A stretch of 35,843 nucleotides of DNA from Candidatus Aminicenantota bacterium (GCA_003648765.1 QMPV01000011.1:1-35843); one strand, 5' to 3'; shown: positions 8,503 through 17,022, counted from the first letter of the stretch. Program-made: numbers and translations. The notes: generated from the sequence alone by a model not told the origin.

Positions 8503-10193
8503 TGGTGATTAAAAACAAAAGTAAGATCTGGCTACTTATTCTTCTAGTGGGAGTGGGAATATTAGAAATTTTAATTTATATTAACCTTAGGTGTCTGGCT
8601 TTAGCCAAAGAAAAGGTCTCTAATGAAGCTAAAAGGCTTACTCTCCTCAAGACCGCCCAGAAAATATTTCCTTTGAATGATGGAGTTTTTTTGGAGCTTG
8701 GTCGTTACTGGACGAGTCAGGCTCAGTTGCCTTCCCTTTCAGTTGAGGAGAAAGTAAATCGAATGAGGCAAGCTGCTCAATATTTTGTTCAGGCTATAAA
8801 ATTGAATCCAGGCTCATATCAGGCGCATTTTTATTTGGCCCAGGTCGGCCAATTTCTCCGGTTTTGGGAAAAAATTCCTTTTGACCCAATCGAAGAGTTG
8901 AAAAAAGCAGCTGCTTTAACCACTTTTGATGAGGAAGCTTACTTTCAAGTTGGTCGAAACTTGTTCGCCCTCTGGCGAGAACTTTCGCCGCCAGATAGGG
9001 AAATGACCTTGAAACTGCTGGGTAGGGTCATCAGCCCGGCTACTCCCGAGCGATTAACCGAAATCTTACCTTTATGGGAATACAACGGAGCCGAGAAAGA
9101 CATCATCGAGAAATTGTTACCTCTAGATGCTAGAATGTACCGTTTGCTGGCTGAATATTTGGGACGGCGGGGAATTAAACATGAATTGCGTCTGTTAAAA
9201 TTGGCCCAGGCTGAGAAGATGGAATTTGATCAAGCGCGGCGCTTATTTTTTCGAGGAATTGAATTTATTAAGATTGGTCAGTTTAAGCGAGGGGAACAAT
9301 CATTTCAGGAAGCTCAAGCTCTCCTCCGGAAGATAAAATTTTATCAGAATTTAAGCAGTGAACATTTAATTGATGAAAAAGATTATTGGGAGATGACTAA
9401 AGAGTTAAGTCGGAATTTGGCCTTCCTCAAAATTAGTAAAGGCGAAGAGTTGACCTCTGTCAAGGGAGAACTTGAGAGGTATTTGGCATTGGAAGATGAT
9501 CTAGACTCTCTGGAAAAATTTATCGACTTGCTTCGTCAGCGCCTTAAGAGTCAAAGCTTCCTAAAGCTTGGCCCGGAAAATGAATTTATTATTTTTTACT
9601 TTGAAACTATGGTGGCTTATAAAAAGGGAGCTTATCGGGGAGTAATTGATAAGATTCCTAATAAAATAAGCATCATCAGGGAAAATCAAACAAAATTTCC
9701 TGAAGAAGTAGCTGAACTATGGCGGATTACGGCCGAGTCTTATCTTAAGCTTGATTATCTTTATGATGCTTTGACTTACTTTGAAAAAGCCAGGGAGATT
9801 AAACCTGAGGACCTCAAAATTCTACTTGGTTTAAGAAAAGCTTATGAGCGGTTGAATCGGGAGGATAAGTGGGCTGAAATAAGTTCCTTGATAAAAAAAA
9901 TTATTCAAATAAGAAGTGAGAGATTTAAACCAGTCCTGCTTTCTCCACAAGAACCGAGAGTTTTTAACCTACTGGCGGCTGAACCTACTATTAATTTAAA
10001 AATTACCTTTGATTTTGAAACTTCTTATCGACCCTTAGTCGCCATTAGCCTTAATAGCCGGGTGATCAAAGAAGTTTTTTTAACTACCCCGGAAATAGAA
10101 GTGGCTTCACCGGCCCAAGTGGGTGAAAATAAGCTCGAGATTACTCCTCTCAATATCAAGATCACATGCCTAGCCCTAAAAATTCAAATATAA
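8499..10193 (+). CDS. Membrane-anchored TPR-repeat protein, partner of the polymerase/ligase
   Basis: Protein of 564 residues with a single N-terminal TM helix (about 9-30) and a long helical region outside. TPR-like helix pairs are recognisable near 85-115 (AAQYFVQAIKLNPGSYQAHFYLAQ) and 415-450 (YDALTYFEKAREIKPEDLKILLGL). The last 90 residues look like a beta-rich cap. It overlaps the ligase gene by 4 bp. TPR domains are often fused or adjacent to Wzy_C proteins, so this is probably a periplasmic scaffold for the polymerase. No catalytic motif was seen. Confidence 0.75.
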   Translation: MMVIKNKSKIWLLILLVGVGILEILIYINLRCLALAKEKVSNEAKRLTLLKTAQKIFPLNDGVFLELGRYWTSQAQLPSLSVEEKVNRMRQAAQYFVQAIKLNPGSYQAHFYLAQVGQFLRFWEKIPFDPIEELKKAAALTTFDEEAYFQVGRNLFALWRELSPPDREMTLKLLGRVISPATPERLTEILPLWEYNGAEKDIIEKLLPLDARMYRLLAEYLGRRGIKHELRLLKLAQAEKMEFDQARRLFFRGIEFIKIGQFKRGEQSFQEAQALLRKIKFYQNLSSEHLIDEKDYWEMTKELSRNLAFLKISKGEELTSVKGELERYLALEDDLDSLEKFIDLLRQRLKSQSFLKLGPENEFIIFYFETMVAYKKGAYRGVIDKIPNKISIIRENQTKFPEEVAELWRITAESYLKLDYLYDALTYFEKAREIKPEDLKILLGLRKAYERLNREDKWAEISSLIKKIIQIRSERFKPVLLSPQEPRVFNLLAAEPTINLKITFDFETSYRPLVAISLNSRVIKEVFLTTPEIEVASPAQVGENKLEITPLNIKITCLALKIQI

Positions 10194-10245
10194 CTTGACA
10201 TCTAAAGAGAAGGAGAGTAAGTTATTTCATACAAAGGAGGATTCC

Positions 10246-11052
10246 ATGGTTACTGGCGCCAAGTCGAAGCAAATAAGTGCCTTTTTAGTTATTTCTTTGG
10301 TAGTTTTTTTGACTCCTGGTCTAAGTTGGGCCGAACTTAATCAGTCTTTGGGTAAAGGAAGTCTTCAAGGAAAAGTCTTAGCTTTAGATGGAAGTACACC
10401 ATTTCCGGGAGCATTGATTAAATTGAAGCATTTGACAACAGGCAAAATATTTGAAAGTCAGCCGACTAACAATCAAGGATATTTTAAAGTAGATGGATTG
10501 GCCAAGGGGTTGTATTTAGTGGGGGTGGCTACTCCTCAGGGTGATTTTAACGCCAATGCTTTGGTCGGTATTGAAGATAATAAGACGGAAGAAATCATCA
10601 TGGTTCTAAAGCCCTATGATGCCCAGACAGCTAAAGCTGCCAAAGAGGTTTATCGAGAACAGAAAAAAGCAGGTGAATCGTTGGTGGGTCGAGTGGTGGC
10701 TTATTACCCCCCTCAGAAAGCAGCCGATGTTTTTATCATCAAGGGTTATCTTCAGCTTCGAGATAGAATCCACGTCAAAGGAGAGGAAACAGATTTTTAC
10801 CAAAACGTTGAGTCTCTGGTTCTTGAAGGCCAGGCAGTTAAAAGAGCTTATGCTAGCCAAACGGTCTTGATGAAGTTGAAGTACCCGGCCCAGGTAGGTG
10901 ATTTGGTTTATCTGGTATGTAAAGAAGGAATTTTACCTATTTTTCTTACTCCTTTAGGGATTGCGGCTATTGTGGCCGGGAGTGCCGCAGTTATTTACGG
11001 AACAGTAAGTCTAACGGATGAACCTGTCGTCAGCTCGAAATTTAAGAAATAA
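10246..11052 (+). CDS. Exported carboxypeptidase-regulatory-like domain protein
   Basis: Exported protein of 268 residues. Start chosen at ATG 10246 because AAAGGAGG lies 5-6 nt before it; an upstream in-frame TTG at 10195 would wreck the signal peptide. The N-terminus is a clear signal peptide ending near LSWA/ELNQ. Residues about 38-125 form a carboxypeptidase regulatory-like beta-sandwich (GSLQGKVLALDGSTPFPGA, NNQGYFKVDGLAKGLYLVGV). A second beta-rich part follows, then a hydrophobic C-terminal segment (LGIAAIVAGSAAVIYGTVSL) that could be a membrane anchor. No enzyme motif. It probably acts in the envelope with the polysaccharide machinery; exact role unknown. Confidence 0.7.
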   Translation: MVTGAKSKQISAFLVISLVVFLTPGLSWAELNQSLGKGSLQGKVLALDGSTPFPGALIKLKHLTTGKIFESQPTNNQGYFKVDGLAKGLYLVGVATPQGDFNANALVGIEDNKTEEIIMVLKPYDAQTAKAAKEVYREQKKAGESLVGRVVAYYPPQKAADVFIIKGYLQLRDRIHVKGEETDFYQNVESLVLEGQAVKRAYASQTVLMKLKYPAQVGDLVYLVCKEGILPIFLTPLGIAAIVAGSAAVIYGTVSLTDEPVVSSKFKK

Positions 11053-11123
11053 GCCGTTTCTGCTTCTTTCTGTTATTATTAACAAATAAGTATTATTTAA
11101 TATATTCCAGGTCTCTGTGAAGA

Positions 11124-12299
11124 ATGACGGGTCCTTCCATATCTCAATTTTTAATTGCTTGTGCTTTTCCTCAACTTTCTGCTCGGAGTCGGGAGCAGAT
11201 TTTACTTTATCTCCGGACTAATCCTAAGTATGAAGTAATTTTAGAGAAATTGATGGAAGAGGGCCTAGTTGGTCTGGCGTATCATCACCTTAAGAGTGTG
11301 TTTCCAGAAGTTCCTCCCATTCTCCTGGAAAGCTTAAAGACAAAAACGCTTGTTTTAGCGGCCCGTCAAGAAAAGATAATGAAACAAATGAGTGTCCTGG
11401 CGGCCAAATTGGCCCAAAAGAATTGGCGTTGGGCTGTAGTTAAGGGATTGTCATTGACTTTAAGATTTTATCCTGAGTCTTACTGGCGTTTTTTTTATGA
11501 TGTTGATCTCATTGTTCATCCTGATGATAGCCGAGAATTAGCTCAGTTTTTACTTCAGAATAAATTTTCGTCTGAAGCTAGGCCTTCTCTTCAAAAAGGA
11601 GAGGGAGATCTTTTAGATCGAGAAAAATTTTGGTTATATCGGCCTTTATATACTCAGGATGAACTAATTTTAGAAATTCATCTTGGCTTTCCTTGGCTTC
11701 ATTCGACTCCCAAAAGTGAAGTAGATTTCTGGAATTCCAGAGGAACATTTACTCTCAATAACCACCCATTACCCTGCCTTTCTCCTGAATATGAACTGGC
11801 TCTGCTGGCCCTTCATTTACAACAACACTCTTATTCCCGACTTATTTGGTTAACTGATATAGTTCAGCTTATCCAAAGCCAGCAGATAGATTGGCTTAAA
11901 TTGGAGGAGCTGGCTGAGCGGGAACATATCAAAGCTTCCCTGGGCTATACTTTTTTAGTTTTGGATCATTTGTGGCCGGGTAGCATTTCTTGGGCAGAAA
12001 AACACCGGTTTTCTCTGAAAAAAAGAGAAACTCTTTGGTTAAGATTATTTTTTCCTTTGGAGCCAATTCTCAATCGGAAGAATATTCAAGATAGCCCAGC
12101 TCATACGCCAACTTTTTTAAAACTCCTCCATCAACATAAAGTAAGAACTTGGCTAAAAGCACTGAAAGATTTCTTTTTTCCCCCACCTCATTGGGTAGCC
12201 CATTATTACGGATTAAAGCCTTGGAGTTTTAAATTTTTTAAACATTATCTCTGGCGTTTGAGCCGGCCTTTTAGTTTAATAATAAAAAGATTAAGATGA
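11124..12299 (+). CDS. NTP_transf_5-type nucleotidyltransferase-fold protein
   Basis: Cytoplasmic protein of 391 residues resembling the uncharacterised NTP_transf_5 family common in exopolysaccharide and exosortase loci. The fold's hallmarks are visible: WAVVKGLSLTLRFYP near 108-122 and RFFYDVDLIVHPDD near 126-139, the two-Asp metal site of the Pol-beta-like fold. A second conserved block follows (ILEIHLGFPW; LLALHLQQHSYSRLIWLTDI). The substrate is unknown for the family. It starts at ATG 11124 after a 71-bp gap with no good Shine-Dalgarno, and precedes the ABC transporter pair. Confidence 0.75.
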   Translation: MTGPSISQFLIACAFPQLSARSREQILLYLRTNPKYEVILEKLMEEGLVGLAYHHLKSVFPEVPPILLESLKTKTLVLAARQEKIMKQMSVLAAKLAQKNWRWAVVKGLSLTLRFYPESYWRFFYDVDLIVHPDDSRELAQFLLQNKFSSEARPSLQKGEGDLLDREKFWLYRPLYTQDELILEIHLGFPWLHSTPKSEVDFWNSRGTFTLNNHPLPCLSPEYELALLALHLQQHSYSRLIWLTDIVQLIQSQQIDWLKLEELAEREHIKASLGYTFLVLDHLWPGSISWAEKHRFSLKKRETLWLRLFFPLEPILNRKNIQDSPAHTPTFLKLLHQHKVRTWLKALKDFFFPPPHWVAHYYGLKPWSFKFFKHYLWRLSRPFSLIIKRLR

Positions 12300-12338
12300 A
12301 CTGACATTTAGAAAGAATTTTAAGTGAGTAATTAATTG

Positions 12339-13157
12339 ATGCCTAATAATGTAATTTGGACCAAGAATTTAAAAAAATCTTATCCCTTAATAAAGTCCTA
12401 TCGGGATTTAATACGTCATCCTTTTCAGAGGAATTTTATTCAAGCACTTCGAGGAATAGATATAGCGGTACCTCCCCAGACTTGTTTTTGTTTAGTCGGG
12501 CCGAATGGAGCAGGTAAGACCACTCTTATCAAAATTTTGACCACATTGGTCTTACCTAATGAAGGTGAGGCTTTTATTTTAGGGCATGATGTCGTTCGAG
12601 AAGAGGCTTTAGTCAAGCGTTTGGTGGGGTTGGCCATTGCTGAAGAAAGAAGTTTTTATTGGCGGTTGACTGGCCGTCAGAATTTGGAATTTTTTGCCGC
12701 TCTCTATGGTTTTCCCCACCAGGAAGCGAAGAAAAGGATTGAAGAAGTGCTGGAGCTGGTTGGTTTAACTCGGGATGCAGATAAGCGTTTTAATACTTAT
12801 TCCTCAGGCATGAGACAATTGCTCGGTCTAGCCCGGGCTCTTTTGCCGGAGGTCGAAGTTATCTTTGTCGATGAACCAACCCGCAGTCTAGATCCCCAAA
12901 TGGCAGAAAAAATCAGAAAATTTCTCCGGCATGAACTGGTTGATCGCCAAGGAAAAACAGTTTTTTGGGCTAGCCATAATTTAGCCGAAGTTGAAGCTTA
13001 TGGACAGGAAGTAGCGATTATCTCCAAGGGAAAAATCCAATTGCAGGGTCGGGTTAAAGATTTAACCGACAATGGCCAGCGTTCTTTATTTGAAATTTAT
13101 CAGCAATATGTCCAGCCGAACGGAGAGGAATTGTCTGGATTGAATGGAAGAAATTGA
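12339..13157 (+). CDS. ABC transporter ATP-binding protein (ABC-2 export type)
   Basis: ATPase subunit of an exporter. Motifs in order: VGPNGAGKTT Walker A near 54, YSSGMRQLLGLARAL signature near 153, VIFVDEPTRSLD Walker B/D-loop near 173, and ASHNLAE H-loop near 210. The N-terminus (SYRDLIRHPFQ before the first strand) recalls DrrA/NodI-like and polysaccharide ABC-2 ATPases. Start taken as ATG 12339, although an adjacent TTG 12336 is in frame. The stop overlaps the permease start as TGATG, so the two subunits are translationally coupled. Substrate unknown; see the finding on dual export routes. Confidence 0.92.
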   Translation: MPNNVIWTKNLKKSYPLIKSYRDLIRHPFQRNFIQALRGIDIAVPPQTCFCLVGPNGAGKTTLIKILTTLVLPNEGEAFILGHDVVREEALVKRLVGLAIAEERSFYWRLTGRQNLEFFAALYGFPHQEAKKRIEEVLELVGLTRDADKRFNTYSSGMRQLLGLARALLPEVEVIFVDEPTRSLDPQMAEKIRKFLRHELVDRQGKTVFWASHNLAEVEAYGQEVAIISKGKIQLQGRVKDLTDNGQRSLFEIYQQYVQPNGEELSGLNGRN

Positions 13158-13966
13158 TGTGGACCACAAGAACTCTTTGGCTTTTTTTTAAAAGAGATTT
13201 ATGGGAGGCCTTAAGTTATAAATTAAATTTTTTATTTTCTCTTTTTGGCATCTTATTTTCCTCAGCCACTTTTTATTTTATTTCTCAACTTATATCTGGC
13301 CAGAGTGAAGTTTTAAGTAAGTATGGAGGGAATTATTTTTCTTTTGTTATTATTGGTTTAGCTTTTTCTGGCGTTCTTAATATTTTTCAGGAAGGATTAC
13401 CAGGCATTATTCGCAGTGCTCAACTTCTCGGTACTTTAGAAGCTCTATTGATTACGCCCACGCCAATGGCTGTGATTCTCTTGGGCTCTTCCTTATATCC
13501 TTTAGTTTATTCAGTCCTTCAGAGTCTGGTTCAAATAGGCCTGGCTTTAGTTATCTTTGGCTTAAAATTGGGCACTGTCAATTGGCTGGGAGCAATTCTT
13601 CTTTTCGGATTAACCATTCTGACCTATATGAGCATCGGTATCCTTTCGGCCAGTTTTATTCTGGTCTTTAAGTTGGGCAATCCTTTTAGTTGGGCTTTTG
13701 GGAGCCTTTCAGCTCTTTTCGGTGGAGTATTTTTTCCAGTAGCTGTTTTACCCGGGTGGTTGAGATGGTTGTCTAGTCTTTTGCCTATCACTTATTCTTT
13801 AGAGGGATTAAGAAAGTCCTTACTTTTATCTCTTCCCTTAGAAGCTTTATGGCCAGAAATAAAAGCGCTTTTGATTTTTTCTTTTTTGCTGGGCCCCCTG
13901 AGCTTATTTGTTTTTCGAGTGGCTTTAAAGAAAGCCAAGAAGGACGGAACACTGACTCATTATTAA
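13157..13966 (+). CDS. ABC-2 type permease
   Basis: Membrane subunit of the exporter, 269 residues with six hydrophobic segments (about 22-44, 58-80, 100-128, 140-168, 175-200, 236-255). It has the ABC-2 pattern of a short amphipathic start (LWLFFKRDLWEALSYKLNF) and a Gly/Pro-rich turn (FGGVFFPVAVLPGWLRW) before the last segments. Start is ATG 13157 inside the TGATG overlap with the ATPase gene. The fold does not identify the cargo. Confidence 0.88.
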   Translation: MWTTRTLWLFFKRDLWEALSYKLNFLFSLFGILFSSATFYFISQLISGQSEVLSKYGGNYFSFVIIGLAFSGVLNIFQEGLPGIIRSAQLLGTLEALLITPTPMAVILLGSSLYPLVYSVLQSLVQIGLALVIFGLKLGTVNWLGAILLFGLTILTYMSIGILSASFILVFKLGNPFSWAFGSLSALFGGVFFPVAVLPGWLRWLSSLLPITYSLEGLRKSLLLSLPLEALWPEIKALLIFSFLLGPLSLFVFRVALKKAKKDGTLTHY

Positions 13967-14056
13967 TTTTTGGGGATGGGCGAAAGAAAACTAGTTAAAT
14001 TTTGAGGGAAATTATATTATTTTTAGCGGAGAAGAAACCTAAGCAGGCAGGCCAAG

Positions 14057-14623
14057 ATGATTAGAATAATCGGTGGAGAATTTAAAGGTCGCAAATTGAG
14101 GAAAGTTCCTAGTCCTTTAGTGCGCCCTATGCCCCAGCGATTAAAGGAGACTCTGTTTAATATTCTCCATCTGTTTATTCAGGACAAAATTGTTTTAGAT
14201 GGATTTGCCGGCACTGGCTCTTTGGGATTGGAAGCCTTGAGTCGAGGGGCAGCTGAGGTGGTTTTTGTTGATGAATTTCCTCTAGCCACAAAAATAATCC
14301 GGGAAAATATTGCCAAATGCGAGGTGGCTGAGCGGACGAGAGTAATAACTAAAGAATTTAATCGAGCGGTAATTCAACTGGCTCAGGAAGGTCGGCGATT
14401 TGACTTAGTTTTCTTAGACCCGCCTTACGTCTTACTCGAAGAAAGAAATCCCTTAAAAGTTTTAAAAAAAAGGAAAGTGGTCAATCCTGGAGGAATAATA
14501 ATTTTGCGGCAACATCGACGCCTTGACTTTCAGCCCAAATTTTATTCTCCAGAGAGAGAAATTGTGAGGGGAGATGATAAATTAATATTTTATCGAGAAG
14601 AAGAGACAAAAGGGAATGGCTAG
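14057..14623 (+). CDS. rsmD: 16S rRNA (guanine966-N2)-methyltransferase RsmD
   Basis: Methylates G966 of 16S rRNA in the small subunit. It is 188 residues, the normal size. Diagnostic features: IIGGEFKGRKLRKVP at the start, RPMPQRLKETLFNIL (the family's RPT-R-KE-LFNIL block), SAM motif FAGTGSLGLEAL near 51-62, and the catalytic LDPPY near 120-124. It is a housekeeping gene sitting between the ABC exporter and the Wza-type gene, so it interrupts the polysaccharide locus. In many bacteria rsmD precedes coaD, which is absent here. Confidence 0.92.
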   Translation: MIRIIGGEFKGRKLRKVPSPLVRPMPQRLKETLFNILHLFIQDKIVLDGFAGTGSLGLEALSRGAAEVVFVDEFPLATKIIRENIAKCEVAERTRVITKEFNRAVIQLAQEGRRFDLVFLDPPYVLLEERNPLKVLKKRKVVNPGGIIILRQHRRLDFQPKFYSPEREIVRGDDKLIFYREEETKGNG

Positions 14624-14675
14624 GTTGAAAACAGGGGCAATAAAAAATGATTTCAAGCCACATCACGAGTTTCTC

Positions 14676-14702
14676 TTGTCAGAAAGAAATAAATATGATA
14701 AT
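14676..14702 (+). promoter_or_regulatory. Possible promoter for the Wza-type gene
   Basis: TTGTCA at 14676-14681 with GATAAT at 14697-14702 (short 15-bp spacer) or TAATAA at 14699-14704 (17-bp spacer). It lies about 55 bp before the ATG at 14755. Confidence 0.4.
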
Positions 14703-14754
14703 AAGAAAGGGCCTTAAAAGTTGACGTTGAAATTTCTGTTAGAGGGGGCTGATT

Positions 14755-15630
14755 ATGAGTGATAAAATAAAAAAGTTATATATTTCAGGGAAAAAATTTC
14801 TCTTTTTACCCCTAATAGCCCTCCTTTTATCTGGAATCATTATAGGTAATAACCAAGAGAAAATTTCTTTGGAATATCGAATCGGACCCAAGGATTTACT
14901 CGAAATCAGTGTTTTTGGACTGGATGAGTTGAATACCACTGTCCGAGTTTCAGAAGAGGGCAAGATTACTCTGCCTTTATTGGGAGAAGTTGAAGTCCAG
15001 GGATTGACCAAGACTCAAGTGGAAAAAAAATTGGCTAGATTATTAGAGAAAAAATATCTCCAAAATCCCCAAGTTACTGTTTTTATTAAGGAATATCAAA
15101 GCAAAAGGGTTTCAGTTTTGGGAGCAGTGCGCAATCCAGGACCTTATGAATTGTTAGGGCGCCAAACTCTTCTGCAGATAATTTCGGAAGCAGGCGGAAT
15201 GACTGAGGATGCGGGTGAGACAATTATTATCATTCGGCAATCAGCCGATGGTTCTAGTACGACTTTGAGGATTCCAGTAGAAGATTTGGTAGTTAAAGGA
15301 GATGCTAGTTTAAACATAGTTTTACGCCCCGGAGATATTGTTAATATTCCAATTGACAAAATTGTTCATGTCTATGTTTTTGGCCAGGTAAGGAATCCAG
15401 GGGCATTAGCTGTCAAAAGGTCTCATATTCCCACTCTTCTTCAGGCCATAGCTCAAGCGGGAGGATTTGCTGAACGAGCCAATAAGGGAAGAGTTTTGAT
15501 TAAACGTAAAGGAAAGGATGGCCGGGAGATCCAAATTAAAGTCAATGTTAAGGACATTATTAAAGGCAAGAAAAAGGATATTCAGCTTCAAGAAAATGAT
15601 GTGGTCTTTGTCCCCGAAACGATTTTCTAA
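14755..15630 (+). CDS. Wza-type polysaccharide export protein (poly_export + SLBB domains)
   Basis: Outer-membrane or periplasmic channel component for polysaccharide export, 291 residues. An N-terminal hydrophobic segment (about 16-31) is followed by the poly_export domain (YRIGPKDLLEISVFGLDEL; ITLPLLGEVEVQGLT). Two SLBB domains follow (VLGAVRNPGPYELLGRQTLL near 125; VFGQVRNPGALAVKR near 206). There is no Cys after the hydrophobic segment, so it is not a lipoprotein like E. coli Wza and lacks an obvious C-terminal amphipathic pore helix. AGAGGGGG precedes the ATG by about 8 nt. Wza partners with the Wzc-type kinase 9 kb upstream. Confidence 0.9.
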   Translation: MSDKIKKLYISGKKFLFLPLIALLLSGIIIGNNQEKISLEYRIGPKDLLEISVFGLDELNTTVRVSEEGKITLPLLGEVEVQGLTKTQVEKKLARLLEKKYLQNPQVTVFIKEYQSKRVSVLGAVRNPGPYELLGRQTLLQIISEAGGMTEDAGETIIIIRQSADGSSTTLRIPVEDLVVKGDASLNIVLRPGDIVNIPIDKIVHVYVFGQVRNPGALAVKRSHIPTLLQAIAQAGGFAERANKGRVLIKRKGKDGREIQIKVNVKDIIKGKKKDIQLQENDVVFVPETIF

Positions 15631-15709
15631 ATAACTTTATAATAATTTCCAAAAGTTCTAAAAAATTAGAGTATTTATGTTAAAAAGTGGAAATAAAAAG
15701 AGATAACAA

Positions 15710-16276
15710 GTGTGGCGATGGAAGTCAGTAGGGGCTGCAATTCTTATCAGCCTTATTATGGGGGGACCCGGTTTAGGCTGGCAGAACAGAAAAGCCCAAA
15801 GGGTTTTGGACTTGATTGCCTTTCTGGAAAAAGAAAGGCTTTCCCCTCTTAAATCTTCCCAACTGCGAAAGATAATTGTCACCGAAGAAGAATTTAATGC
15901 TTACCTAGAATATCGCCTTGCTCGAGAAAAGGAAGAGATGATGAAAAGCCTGCAGTTAAAGTTTTTGCCTCGGAATCGCCTGGAGGGAAAGCTAGTTTTA
16001 GATTTTTCTCAGCAAAAGGTTAAACCTGGTTTGTCCTCCCGGATGATTTTTTATTTTGGAGGTCGACTTCTGATTAAAGAAGGCAAAGGCAAATTCGATC
16101 TACAGAAGCTCTTTCTGAATAATCAACCTTTGCCTCCCAATTTTCTAGATGCTTTGCTGGCCTTAGCGGCTAAAATTAAAGGTGAAGAATATAGTAGTTT
16201 AACTGACTGGTATGAGCTACCCTTGGGAATTAAGAATATTCAACTCCTCAAGGGTAAAGCCATCATTTTTTATTAA
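15710..16276 (+). CDS. Exported protein of unknown function, weakly LmeA/DUF2993-like
   Basis: Not confidently recognised. The 188 residues start at GTG 15710; an in-frame stop at 15704 rules out the upstream ATG. The N-terminus is a probable signal peptide (VGAAILISLIMGGPGLGWQ). The remainder is basic with alternating beta strands (LEGKLVLDFSQQ, SRMIFYFGGRLLIKEGKG). It ends in a pattern (LPPNFLDALL then WYELPLGIKNIQLLKGKAIIFY) that recalls lipid-binding LmeA/DUF2993-like proteins. It lies 79 bp after the Wza-type gene, so it may share its transcript and act in the periplasm. The likeness is an impression from pattern, not a search result. Confidence 0.5.
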   Translation: MWRWKSVGAAILISLIMGGPGLGWQNRKAQRVLDLIAFLEKERLSPLKSSQLRKIIVTEEEFNAYLEYRLAREKEEMMKSLQLKFLPRNRLEGKLVLDFSQQKVKPGLSSRMIFYFGGRLLIKEGKGKFDLQKLFLNNQPLPPNFLDALLALAAKIKGEEYSSLTDWYELPLGIKNIQLLKGKAIIFY

Positions 16277-16526
16277 GAAGTTTTCTAGCAATAGTGGAAA
16301 TTAAAGAGGAGTGCTGTTATTGAATTTGAGTTATTAAAAAATATTGGGGGTTTATCTTCCCCCTTGCCCCTTTAAGAAGGATTTTTCAGCTAGAAAGATT
16401 ATCTAGACCTTTTTCTTCGCTTTCTTTCAGCCCAGAAGGAAAAGGTAAAGATCTGACCTCAAATTTTCCTAAACTTTTTTGTCATTCCCAGGCAATTGAT
16501 ATGAGCAGGAACCAGGAAAACTTTTT

Positions 16527-16832
16527 CTATTCCCAGAGAGAAGGTAAATTGAATTTTTCTTGGGCTAAAATGGAAGTATAGAGGTAAAATTCCTCAATCC
16601 ATTGGTCAGGACCGGGATAATATTTACTTTCCAAAGAGAAATGCAATTCAAACTGGCGATGATGGAATTTAATATCGAAACAGTGAATTTCTCCATTTTT
16701 TTCTCTCCGCTGGATTTCCTCTTGGAGGAAGTTTTGAATTAGAGGTAGGAGAGATGGATTAATGAGAGAACTAAGTTTTCTCCGATAGCCCCACCGCACA
16801 GAATAAAGTTGGCTACTTTCAATTTTAATCAT
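16527..16832 (-). CDS. Small hypothetical protein
   Basis: Unrecognised protein of about 101 residues from the ATG at 16832; an in-frame GTG at 16850 would add six residues. It looks like a real globular protein: mixed helix and strand, aromatic and charged residues alternate (IKFHHRQFELHFSLESKYY, PDQWIEEFYLYTSIL), and no low-complexity run. No signal peptide. It is transcribed against the gene to its left. The hairpin at 16879-16949 would lie in its 5' leader if its promoter is further upstream. No good Shine-Dalgarno (only CGAGAG). It could be a remnant of a larger gene. Confidence 0.4.
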   Translation of the reverse strand: MIKIESSQLYSVRWGYRRKLSSLINPSLLPLIQNFLQEEIQRREKNGEIHCFDIKFHHRQFELHFSLESKYYPGPDQWIEEFYLYTSILAQEKFNLPSLWE

Positions 16833-16878
16833 TGCTCTCGTAGCTGCCACTGGTGCCTAAATTTAAAATAATTTTTGA

Positions 16879-16949
16879 CGCGACCCTACTCCCCTGGAAG
16901 AAGATAAGGATGACTACCAGGAGATCATCCTTATTAGGAGAGGGTCGCG
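16879..16949 (+). ncRNA. Candidate structured RNA: 71-nt imperfect hairpin
   Basis: Outer stem CGCGACCCT/AGGGTCGCG (9 bp), a single bulged A, CTCC/GGAG (4 bp), an asymmetric internal loop (12 versus 3 nt), then TAAGGATGA/TCATCCTTA (9 bp) and an 11-nt apical loop. The internal loop has CCTGG and the apical loop CCAGG, which are complementary. That allows an extra tertiary pairing or an alternative fold. The strand of transcription is not known; + is given because a terminator-like hairpin follows on that strand. Confidence 0.35.
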
Positions 16950-16986
16950 CCAGCGCACCCATTAGAAAAGACGAAAGAAAAAAATA

Positions 16987-17022
16987 TTTTTTCTCACTTT
17001 GAGAAAAAATTTTTATTTTTTT
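16987..17022 (+). terminator. Rho-independent terminator-like hairpin
   Basis: TTTTTTCTCA, 3-nt loop, TGAGAAAAAA (10-bp stem), followed by TTTTTATTTTTTT. The stem is AT-rich. It is preceded by an A-run, so it could also work on the other strand. Confidence 0.45.

Noticed and set aside
10195-10245. TTGACA at 10195 as a promoter or TTG start for the exported regulatory-like protein
   Set aside because: No -10 box at a suitable distance, and the ATG at 10246 has a far better ribosome site and gives a clean signal peptide.
16346-16363. GGGGG-N8-CCCCC hairpin after the LmeA-like gene
   Set aside because: Short stem and no T-tract; insufficient for a terminator call.
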